In this document: in pieces, positions 8,755 to 16,067 of the stretch
Numbering within the stretch: the first letter of the stretch is position 1
Layout: each line of letters opens with the position of its first letter
Assembly: GCA_016707885.1 (NCBI GenBank)
Contig: JADJGU010000001.1
Coordinates: 1,351,736-1,415,735, forward strand
DNA length: 64,000 nucleotides
DNA from: Sphingomonadales bacterium
GTDB lineage: Bacteria; Pseudomonadota; Alphaproteobacteria; Sphingomonadales; Sphingomonadaceae
Reading direction: 5' to 3'
The notes under the pieces: model-generated
What the model was told of the DNA's origin: nothing
Seen by the model: the letters and a program-made list of their open reading frames with translations, nothing else
Database searches by the model: none
Position numbers and translations under genes: made by a program

Positions 8755-8935
8755 CCTCAGAAGGAAGAAGGAAATAGGGAATAAGGGGCGCAGCCCATTT
8801 TAATGGTTTCTCGCAGAAGTGTAGAGGTTGCAGAGAAGGCTAAGATATGGATGCCGCTTCGCGGCAATCTCTCTGCGATCTCTGCGCCTTTGCGCGAGCC
8901 AATTCTTGTTCCTTATTTTCTTCTTCCTTCTGAGG
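8755..8935. repeat. inverted-repeat element between convergent genes
   Basis: The left arm at about 8755-8787 (CCTCAGAAGGAAGAAGG, then AATAGGGAATAAGG) is mirrored by CCTTATTTTCTTCTTCCTTCTGAGG at 8911-8935. Between them are a small hairpin GCCGC-TTC-GCGGC at 8853-8865 and a CTCTGCGATCTCTGCGCC stretch at 8872-8889. Similar CGCAGAG-rich units are dispersed in many proteobacterial genomes. The element lies between the ABC ATPase stop and the convergent metC stop, so it may also stop transcription. No ORF is present. Confidence 0.6.
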
Positions 8936-8957
8936 AAAAATTGACAGAACTATCTGC

Positions 8958-10157
8958 TCAAGCTGCCGGCAAAGCTGAAAATCCCCGTTCCAGATCCGTC
9001 TTCAGATCGCCCACATCCTCCAGCCCGATCTGAAGGCGAATGACCGTCCCGTCACAGGCCCATTGGGTTGCACTGCGGTATTTTTCAGGGCGCTTGGGGC
9101 AGGCCAGACTTTCAAATCCGCCCCAGCTATAACCGATGCCGAACAGCTCGAGCGTGTCGACGAACTTGGCCGCCTTGTCCCGATCGCCCTTCAGGATGAA
9201 CGAAAACAGCCCCGACGATCCGGTAAAGTCCCGTTTCCAGATTTCATGGCCGGGGCAGGAAGGCAATGCCGGGTGCAACACTGTTACCACTTCGGGGCGC
9301 GCGGCCAACCAATGCGCAATGTCCAGCGCCGCTGCCTCATGCGCTTTCAGGCGCACCGCCATGGTACGCAGCCCGCGCGCCGCGAGATAGGCATCGTCGG
9401 GAGACAATACTTGCCCGAGTGTTTGCGCGGTGGATCGCAGCGCCTGCCAGTGGCGTTTGGTGGTGGTCACCGCCCCCGCCATCACATCACTATGGCCGAC
9501 GACATATTTGGTTGCGGCGAGAATTGTCATGTCGACGCCCTTGTCGAGCGCGGTGAAGAAATAGGGGGTCGCCCAGGTATTATCGAGCAGGGTGACGATC
9601 TCGCGCTGGCCCTTATGCGCCTTCGCGGCGGCGCAGATGGCGGGGATGTCCGACACTTCAAAGGTCAGGCTGCCGGGGCTTTCGAGCAAGATTGCGCGGG
9701 TGCGCTCACAGAACAAATCGGATATTCCGGCACCGATCAGCGGATCGAAGAAGCGCGTTTCGACACCCCAGCGTTTGAGGAAACCCTGCGCAAAGCTGCG
9801 GCTCGGGTCATAGGCATTATCGCTCATCAGCAAGACATCGCCCGGTTGCAGTGCCGAAAGCAGCGCGCCCGTGATCGCGGCGACGCCTGACGGATAGAGC
9901 ATCGTGCCATGCGCGCCAGGTTCGAGTTCGGTCAGCGCCTCGGCGAGCGACCATTGGGTGGGGGCACCGCGTCGGCCATAAAAGAAGCGGCCATCCTCAT
10001 TGGTCTTGTCGCCAGCATCGAGCGCGGCGACATCGTCGTACAGATGGGTGCTCGCGCGCCAGACCGGCGCGTTGACCACTGCCCCGGTCAGCGCCTTACG
10101 GCGGCCACCGGTGATGATTTTGGTATTGGGTTTCTGCGGGTGCTTGGGGTCGGCCAT
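8958..10157 (-). CDS. metC: cystathionine beta-lyase
   Basis: 399 residues from the ATG at 10157 (MADPKHPQKPNTKIITGGRR); an extension to 10271 adds no family sequence. Cys/Met metabolism PLP enzyme: the cofactor lysine is K217 in LAATKYVVGHSDVMAG, the substrate-domain motif is RFFYGRRGAPT near residue 60, and TLLDNTWATPY around 190 holds the PLP aspartate. It cleaves cystathionine to homocysteine, pyruvate and ammonia in methionine synthesis. The C-terminal SWGGFESLACP motif is typical of the MetC branch; a related gamma-lyase role cannot be excluded by eye. Confidence 0.88.
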   Translation of the reverse strand: MADPKHPQKPNTKIITGGRRKALTGAVVNAPVWRASTHLYDDVAALDAGDKTNEDGRFFYGRRGAPTQWSLAEALTELEPGAHGTMLYPSGVAAITGALLSALQPGDVLLMSDNAYDPSRSFAQGFLKRWGVETRFFDPLIGAGISDLFCERTRAILLESPGSLTFEVSDIPAICAAAKAHKGQREIVTLLDNTWATPYFFTALDKGVDMTILAATKYVVGHSDVMAGAVTTTKRHWQALRSTAQTLGQVLSPDDAYLAARGLRTMAVRLKAHEAAALDIAHWLAARPEVVTVLHPALPSCPGHEIWKRDFTGSSGLFSFILKGDRDKAAKFVDTLELFGIGYSWGGFESLACPKRPEKYRSATQWACDGTVIRLQIGLEDVGDLKTDLERGFSALPAA

Positions 10158-10232
10158 GCCCGTTCGATAGCCGTTTATGCAGTCAGGTCGCAAGGCTTCG
10201 AAACAATCAATCGCTTCACCTTTACCGTAGTG

Positions 10233-10304
10233 CTGAGCCTGTCGAGCACGCCTCCCAGTCCAAAGCAGCATTTGAAACCTCTGGACGCCCTTCGACAGGC
10301 TCAG
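10233..10304. repeat. short palindromic repeat (CTGAGCCTGTCGA type)
   Basis: CTGAGCCTGTCGAGC at 10233-10247 is inverted as TTCGACAGGCTCAG at 10291-10304, separated by 43 bp. The GACAGGCTCAG core is a well known dispersed palindrome in sphingomonads and other proteobacteria. It sits between the tandem leftward genes for the DUF2189 protein and metC, where the hairpin could reduce read-through. No coding sequence is seen in the 162-bp gap. Confidence 0.6.
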
Positions 10305-10319
10305 GGCTGCGGTGAAACT

Positions 10320-11111
10320 TTAAGCGCCTCCCTTATTATGTGCTTCGACCGCGCGCACATAAAGATGCCATGTCGTATGGCCCAGCACTGGCAGCACCAC
10401 AAACAGGCCGAGGAACGCGGGCAAGATAGCAAGAAATGTGCTGACCGCTATGATTGCTGCCCAACCGATCATCACCGACTTGTTCGAACGGATCGTGCCG
10501 AGGCTGACGATGATTGCAGTAATGAAGTCGACATCCTTGTCGCACAGCATTGGCAGACTCATCACTGTGATTGCATAAAGCGCGAAGGCGAAGATCGCGC
10601 CCACCAAGCTGCCGACCAGCAACATGGCGATGGCGACAGGTTGCAGCAGCATTTCGACATTCTCTGCGCCAATCCCCGATTCCGCCATGAAGATTGCAAA
10701 AATGCCGTGCGCCAAGATCATCCAGAAACTGAAGGCAACGAAGACGATTCCGGCGACCATCAGCACCTGATCGTCGCCGCGTCCGCGCAAGGCCCAGATG
10801 ATCGCGCGCCAATTGATGGGTAGCCCGAGCTGCCGCCTGCGGCTGACTTCATAAAGGCCGACCGCTGCAAAGGGTGCAATAATCGGAAAACCGGCAATCA
10901 GCGGGATCGACCAAGCGCCCTCGCCCAGCTTGACCAAGCCATAGACCAGCACCGCCCCGCCAATGGCATAAAAGGCCGCGAAGAACAGCCCGAACGCGGG
11001 AAAGGCGGCAAAATCACGCCATCCCGCGGCTAGGGCTGCGCGGAGATCGGCAAATGTCAGATTATTGGCGACCGTATAGGGCGCGATGGGGGTTTGGCCG
11101 GTTGCAGCCAT
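10320..11111 (-). CDS. DUF2189 family membrane protein
   Basis: 263 residues from the ATG at 11111, which follows GGAGAGAACATC; the GTG-type extension upstream is less likely. Polar N-terminus, then about six membrane helices (FPAFGLFFAAFYAIGGAVLV, IAMLLVGSLVGAIFAFALYA and others) with a GLYEVSRRRQLGLPI cytoplasmic loop typical of the family. Function is not known. It lies between metC and sseA on the same strand, so a link to sulfur metabolism is possible only from position. Confidence 0.8.
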   Translation of the reverse strand: MAATGQTPIAPYTVANNLTFADLRAALAAGWRDFAAFPAFGLFFAAFYAIGGAVLVYGLVKLGEGAWSIPLIAGFPIIAPFAAVGLYEVSRRRQLGLPINWRAIIWALRGRGDDQVLMVAGIVFVAFSFWMILAHGIFAIFMAESGIGAENVEMLLQPVAIAMLLVGSLVGAIFAFALYAITVMSLPMLCDKDVDFITAIIVSLGTIRSNKSVMIGWAAIIAVSTFLAILPAFLGLFVVLPVLGHTTWHLYVRAVEAHNKGGA

Positions 11112-11211
11112 GATGTTCTCTCCCTGTCCATCTTCCCCATAGGCAGGATGCAACGATTCGCGCTTGGCATCAAGCGCTTAACATCAGGGCTGTTTTGGTT
11201 GGCGCAGCGGC

Positions 11212-12054
11212 TCAGGCTGCGCCGGTTTCCTTGGGGGTGTCGGGGTCGAGGCCCCATTCGCTCCAACTGCCGTCGTACAATGCGACGTCTTTCTTGCCGG
11301 TCAGGCGCGCGCCAAAAAGCACCACAGCGGCGGTCATGCCCGAACCGCAGGTGGTAATCATCTGCTTGTCGAGATCGACGCCTGCATCGGCGAAGGCGGC
11401 CTCCAGTGCGGCGCCCTGTTTCCAGGTGCCATCGGCATTGAACAGGTTGGAATAAGGGAGGTTGCGGCTGCCCGGGATATGGCCCGACGCCATTTCTGGG
11501 CGCGGTTCGGCTTCTTCGCCGGTGAAGCGGCCTGCGCCGCGGGCATCGACGACAACGGCGTCCTTGCTGTGCAGGTTGGCGAGCATATCGGCCTTGGTCT
11601 TGACGCCGCTATCGTCCTTCCAGACGGTGAAATGGCGGTGGCGCAAAGAGGGCTTTCCATTTTCGAGCGGGCGGCCTTCTGCCTTCCATTTGGCGAGGCC
11701 GCCATCGAGGATGGCGACATCATGCGCGCCGAACAGCGTCAGCATCCACCAAGCACGGGTTGCCGATTTGAAGACGCTGTCATCATAAACGACGATGCGG
11801 CTGCCATCGCCAAGGCCCAGCGATTGCATGCGGCTGGCGAATTTTTCGGGCGGGGGCAGCATGTTGGGCAGGCTGCTGTTGCTATCGGCGATTTCGGCAA
11901 GATCCATAAAGACCGCACCAGGAATATGGCCGCCTTCATATTCGGCAGCGGCGTTGCGGCCTGCGTCGGGCATATGCCAGGTGGCGTCGACAATCCGCAG
12001 ATCCGATGCGCCCAACTCTTTTGCCAGCCACTCGGTGCTTACCAGTAAATCCAT
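11212..12054 (-). CDS. sseA: 3-mercaptopyruvate sulfurtransferase
   Basis: 280 residues from the ATG at 12054. Two rhodanese domains: an inactive N-terminal one (about 1-135, GGHIPGAVFMD) and a catalytic C-terminal one with Cys236 in the loop CGSGMTA. CGSG(V/M)TA distinguishes mercaptopyruvate sulfurtransferases from thiosulfate enzymes (CRKGVTA). It transfers sulfane sulfur from 3-mercaptopyruvate to thiols or cyanide. With metC nearby this stretch concerns sulfur amino acids. An upstream extension to 12114 lacks family sequence. Confidence 0.9.
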   Translation of the reverse strand: MDLLVSTEWLAKELGASDLRIVDATWHMPDAGRNAAAEYEGGHIPGAVFMDLAEIADSNSSLPNMLPPPEKFASRMQSLGLGDGSRIVVYDDSVFKSATRAWWMLTLFGAHDVAILDGGLAKWKAEGRPLENGKPSLRHRHFTVWKDDSGVKTKADMLANLHSKDAVVVDARGAGRFTGEEAEPRPEMASGHIPGSRNLPYSNLFNADGTWKQGAALEAAFADAGVDLDKQMITTCGSGMTAAVVLFGARLTGKKDVALYDGSWSEWGLDPDTPKETGAA

Positions 12055-12158
12055 TTTGCCCGTTCCCTTTAACGTCCGATTTTGTCCGCTTGAAGCGATT
12101 CTTGTGCAGTGCACGATATGCCGCTTTTCCGGCCTAGTCGAGCGCTAACAGTCGGCTT

Positions 12159-13319
12159 TCAAGCAAAGACAGGTCGAGCCGCAATGCCCGAAAATCGTTT
12201 GGGTCCGCGATCAATGGGCAACGGCTGCATGCGGTCGCTCTGGTTGGCGCTCTCACGACCAATCAACTGGGTAATCTGGATTTCGACCGGCTCGCCATTT
12301 GCGCTGCCGGATAGATGGATCAGGACAATGGGCGCGACAAATTCGCGTTCTGTCCAGCGGAAGGACGACAATTCGGTGCGCGGCAGGCGAATTTCAATCG
12401 TCGCTTCGATCCTTTCCCCTGCAGCCAAATCACCGAGCGGCTGAATAGAGCCTGCGCCACGGTCGCCATGAAAAGCGGCGACAGCTTCCCGCTGGCCATC
12501 CTGCGCCGAAATCATATGGCTGCGCAGGATCAGCCCGCTGACGGGCGTCCGTGTCAGATTCTTGATCGCCAATATGCCCGTCACCGACAGGCTGGCGATG
12601 CTGAGTTGCGCGCTGGCCGGGGTGAATTGTGCGGAAACCGGGTCAGTGGATTGTTCCGATCGTTCAGGAGCGCGGGGGGCGACGGATGGCTGGGTGGCGC
12701 GCGGCGTATCGAGGCGGGCGGGAGGCGAGGGCTGGTTGACCGGTTCTGCAAAGGCCGCCTGCTCCGATGCGGATGACCGCCGCCTGCGCCGGAAGAAAAA
12801 CCACGCCGCAGCTGCAAGGATGGCCAGTAACCCTCCGGTAGCGGGCCATAGCCAAGGTGGGGCGTCTGCCACAGGTTGCGCGTCGGCTGGTGTGCTTGCC
12901 ACAGGCGCACCAGTATCGGCTTCTGTGGCGGGAATGGCACTATCGGCTGCATTCGGCGGATCATCGGCAGCTGTGGGTGAAGCGACAACATCGGCAGTTG
13001 CTTCGCTGCCGCTTTGGGTGTCGGGCGTGCGATTTGGCAGAGCGGCTGCAGGGCGGCTGGCCGTCGGGCGCTGCTCGGCGCGCGGAGTTGATGGGGTATT
13101 GGTGCTTTCTGCCGGAGGCGGCGCTGTGACGGCAGGCTGCGGCGCGCTTTGTTGCGGTGCTGGCTTGGGCGGGGGCGTATCCAGCCGGAAATCGCGCAGT
13201 TCGGGCGGCGTGCCTGTACCAATGTCCTGGCCGGTTCCGCTATCTTGAGCATAAGCGACTGACGACGACATGACTGCCGCCGCAAACACCATCGCCCATC
13301 CCTTGAACCTTTTGGTCAT
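12159..13319 (-). CDS. Pro/Ala-rich single-pass membrane protein, unknown function
   Basis: 386 residues from the ATG at 13319, chosen because AAGGA lies 5-6 bases upstream and a signal peptide follows (FKGWAMVFAAAVMSSSVAYA). Residues about 25-165 are low-complexity Pro/Ala/Thr/Ser sequence, then a membrane helix (PATGGLLAILAAAAWFFF) followed by RRRRR, then a C-terminal domain of about 160 residues rich in beta-strand-like sequence. The positive-inside rule would place the C-terminal domain in the cytoplasm and the Pro-rich part in the periplasm. No catalytic motif is seen. Divergent from queF, 89 bp apart. Confidence 0.65.
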   Translation of the reverse strand: MTKRFKGWAMVFAAAVMSSSVAYAQDSGTGQDIGTGTPPELRDFRLDTPPPKPAPQQSAPQPAVTAPPPAESTNTPSTPRAEQRPTASRPAAALPNRTPDTQSGSEATADVVASPTAADDPPNAADSAIPATEADTGAPVASTPADAQPVADAPPWLWPATGGLLAILAAAAWFFFRRRRRSSASEQAAFAEPVNQPSPPARLDTPRATQPSVAPRAPERSEQSTDPVSAQFTPASAQLSIASLSVTGILAIKNLTRTPVSGLILRSHMISAQDGQREAVAAFHGDRGAGSIQPLGDLAAGERIEATIEIRLPRTELSSFRWTEREFVAPIVLIHLSGSANGEPVEIQITQLIGRESANQSDRMQPLPIDRGPKRFSGIAARPVFA

Positions 13320-13408
13320 TGCCATCCTTTGGGGTGCCCAACCGCTGAACGCCATATGAATGACGTCTCGGGAATGACATAGGCCGTGCAACACGCTAGA
13401 CAAGCGGT

Positions 13409-13867
13409 ATGTCAGATAAACCGAATCCCAAATTCCTTGGCCAGAATGCGGCCTTGCCCCAGACGCCTGAAGAGGCGGAACTAGACTATGTGCCAAACCC
13501 GCGTGCGGGGACGCTCTATCTGGTCCGCTTTGCTGCGCCCGAATTCACTTCGCTATGCCCAGTCACCGGCCAGCCTGATTTCGCCCATCTGGTCATCGAT
13601 TACGCGCCGGACGCAACCATTGTCGAATCGAAGTCGTTAAAATTGTTCCTCGGATCCTTCCGCAACCATGCGGCCTTCCACGAGGATTGCACTGTTGGCA
13701 TCGGTCAACGGCTGTTTGACGAAATGAAGCCCAAATGGCTGCGGATTGGTGGATATTGGTATCCGCGCGGCGGTATTCCGATAGATGTGTTTTGGCAATC
13801 GGGGTCGCCGCCGGCGGGGCTTTGGTTACCTGATCAGGGTGTGGCACCCTATCGCGGCAGGGGCTGA
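13409..13867 (+). CDS. queF: NADPH-dependent 7-cyano-7-deazaguanine reductase (preQ0 reductase)
   Basis: 152 residues, the size of the short (type I, YkvM-like) QueF. Catalytic Cys50 and Asp57 lie in SLCPVTGQPDF, and the substrate-binding segment ESKSLKLFLGSFRNHAAFHE holds Glu73 and Glu92. The C-terminal IGGYWYPRGGIPIDVF is also diagnostic. It reduces the nitrile preQ0 to preQ1 using two NADPH in queuosine tRNA modification. Other que genes are not in the window. Confidence 0.95.
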   Translation: MSDKPNPKFLGQNAALPQTPEEAELDYVPNPRAGTLYLVRFAAPEFTSLCPVTGQPDFAHLVIDYAPDATIVESKSLKLFLGSFRNHAAFHEDCTVGIGQRLFDEMKPKWLRIGGYWYPRGGIPIDVFWQSGSPPAGLWLPDQGVAPYRGRG

Positions 13868-13938
13868 TTTTACAAAGTTGTAATATCAGGTTCATCGCGA
13901 CTGTGGTCATGTTCTTCCACAGAACAGGAGAATATCAT

Positions 13939-14604
13939 ATGAACCGTCGTTCGAAAATCATCGCCGCATTGCTGGTTACCGCCATGTCGGTGTCTGCTTG
14001 CACCACCAATCCCGAAACCGGGGAAAAGCGCATTTCCAAAGCCGCAATTGGCGGAATCGGCGGGGCCTTGGGTGGCTATTTGCTGGGCGACCTGATTGGT
14101 GGCAAGCGCGACCGGACCGAGAAGATCCTCGGCGCGGGCATTGGCGCTGTAGCGGGTGCGGGCGTTGGCTACTATATGGACCAGCAGGAAAAGAAGCTGC
14201 GCGAACAGACCGCCGGGACCGGCGTTGAAGTCGTCCGCGACGGTGACCAGCTTGTCCTCGACATGCCGTCTGAAGTGACCTTTGCCTTCGGAAGCGCCAA
14301 CCTCTCTCCCGAATTTCGGGCGACGCTCGACAAGGTTGGCGCGACATTGGTCGAATATGAAAAGACCTATGTCGACGTGATGGGTCACACCGACTCGGTC
14401 GGCTCGGAAGCCTTCAACCAGACCCTGTCTGAACAGCGCGCAGCAACCGTTGCCAGCTATCTGACTGGCCGTGGCGTTCAAAGCGCTCGCCTTGCCACCA
14501 AGGGCTATGGCGAAAGCCAGCCCAAGGCGAGTAACACCACCGAAGAAGGCCGTGCGGAAAACCGCCGCGTCGAAATCCGGCTGGTGCCTGTGACGGAAAG
14601 CTAA
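13939..14604 (+). CDS. OmpA-family outer-membrane lipoprotein
   Basis: 221 residues from the ATG at 13939, preceded by AGGAG nine bases upstream. Lipoprotein signal peptide ending in the lipobox VSAC (Cys about residue 20), then a glycine-zipper segment (AAIGGIGGALGGYLLGDLIG and GAGIGAVAGAGVGYY), then an OmpA C-terminal peptidoglycan-binding domain (about 100-218) with VMGHTDSVGSEAFNQTLSEQ and AENRRVEIRL. It probably anchors the outer membrane to peptidoglycan, like YiaD. The stop TAA overlaps the convergent ubiH-family stop by three bases. Confidence 0.9.
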   Translation: MNRRSKIIAALLVTAMSVSACTTNPETGEKRISKAAIGGIGGALGGYLLGDLIGGKRDRTEKILGAGIGAVAGAGVGYYMDQQEKKLREQTAGTGVEVVRDGDQLVLDMPSEVTFAFGSANLSPEFRATLDKVGATLVEYEKTYVDVMGHTDSVGSEAFNQTLSEQRAATVASYLTGRGVQSARLATKGYGESQPKASNTTEEGRAENRRVEIRLVPVTES

Positions 14605-15831
14605 ACCGGCAATCCCTGCAGCAATTTGGGCAGATTGCCCGATTCGCCGCGCGCTTCGGCCATGAAGAAGTTCTTGATCGGCTTCATGCGCTGAACCGCG
14701 GCGAGCCCTACCCTGCGAGCAGCCGAGGCGGTTTTGCCGGGGATACCGAACAGCTTGTTGAGCGTGTCGGTCGCCATCATCACCGTCTGGACGTCAAGGC
14801 TGCGCCAGCGGGTATAGCGCTCAAGAATTTGGGCATTACCCGGATCGAGCCCGAGCCGCATCCCTTCGACCACAACCTGCGCCAGCGCCGCGACGTCGCG
14901 TAGGCCAAGGTTGAGCCCTTGCCCTGCAATCGGGTGCATTCCGTGCGCGGCGTCGCCCACTAGCACCATGCGCGTGTCGGTGATGCGGTTGGCGTGCTGG
15001 AAATTGAGGGGGTAGCCCATGACCGGCGCGTTCATTTCGATTTCGCCGAGCAGGCCGCCCATCGCCTTTTCAATCTCGTGCGCCATCCCGCGCGGTGACA
15101 GCTTCTTGTAAACAGGCGCTTCGGCGCGCGAAACCGACCAGACGATAGCCGAACGATGCCGCCCTGCTTCGTCGTCGAGCATCGGCAGGATTGCGAACGG
15201 GCCGGTAGGATAGAAAATCTCGTAAGCAACCTGCTTGTGCGGCTTTTCGTGGAAAATCGCCGTTACCATCGCCTCATGGGCGTAGTCCCATTCGGTGAGG
15301 CGGATTCCTGCGGCATCGCGCGACACGCTTTTGCGGCCCTCGGCGACCACCAGCAGCGATCCGGTGAGTATATCGCCATTTTTTTAGCTCGACGCGCACT
15401 CCGGCGTCATCGGTTTTGGATGATGCAATCTCCGCCGGCATATGCAGATGGATTTCGGGCCGACCTTTGGCAGCTTCGTACAGTGCCCGACGGATCAGCT
15501 GGTTTTCGAACATTTGTCCCAGATAGCCATCGCCTTCGTCAGGCACGAAATCGAGCGATCCGGGTTTCAGCCCATCGCTGACCCAGATCTGTTCGATCGG
15601 ACAGCCCTTCCCTTCGAGCGCTGGGCCGAGACCAATCGCCTCGAACAATTTCATGCTCGAACTTGATATCGCGGACACGCGGCCATCGAAATGCGGCGCG
15701 AGCATCGCGGCCTGATCGGCGCGGTCGATAACATGGCAGGTGACGCCGTGCACAGCAAAGGAGAGTGCCTGGGCGAGCCCGTTGAGCCCGCCTCCGATAA
15801 TGACAACATCGGCAAATTGGATTTTGGACAT
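14601..15831 (-). pseudogene. UbiH/UbiF-family FAD monooxygenase, frameshifted
   Basis: The start at 15831 gives MSKIQFADVVIIGGGLNGLA, the dinucleotide fold of flavoprotein hydroxylases. The second FAD motif, LVGDAAHGMHPIAGQGLNLG, is in another frame further on. The shift is at a run of seven A on the coding strand (T7 at 15379-15385): with six A the protein would read VELKNGDILTG and be continuous, about 409 residues. The family hydroxylates the ubiquinone ring. The rest of the gene looks intact, so a sequencing error or a very recent mutation is likely. Confidence 0.85.
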
Positions 15832-15873
15832 AGGAGTCTGTTTAGTTGTGTTTCAGATAAACTGAAACAGTTT

Positions 15874-15953
15874 CGGCACCGGCCCACGCCCCCACCCGAC
15901 CTCCCACATCGTAATATGGTTGGGAGGTCGGGTGGGGGCGTGGGCCGGTGCCG
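15874..15953. repeat. perfect 33-bp inverted repeat, 14-nt loop
   Basis: Arms 15874-15906 and 15921-15953 are exact reverse complements; the arm starts CGGCACCGGCCCACGCCCCC and ends GACCTCCCA. The loop is 15907-15920. The GC-rich stem is far longer than a normal terminator and has no U-tract. It lies between the divergent starts of the ubiH-family gene and ftsK. GGGTGGGGGCGTGGGCCGG units resemble REP/MITE-like elements of sphingomonads. It would form a very stable hairpin or cruciform. Confidence 0.9.
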
Positions 15954-16067
15954 TCATGGCGCGGAGCGCCCAAAACCAAAAGACTGGAAAAACTGCGGAC
16001 TCTTGACGGCGAGTCCTACCTCCGCGAAAAGGTGCCCGTTTCATTCAAAAGGCGTCGCAAACAGGTT

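Noticed and set aside
12562..13248. Gly/Ser/Ala-rich open frame on the plus strand
   Set aside because: Antisense of the Pro/Ala-rich region of the membrane protein; low complexity explains the open frame.
15361..15400. Programmed ribosomal frameshift in the ubiH-family gene
   Set aside because: No stimulatory structure or conserved purpose is evident; other indels in the window favour a sequence error. Kept only as a low-interest note.
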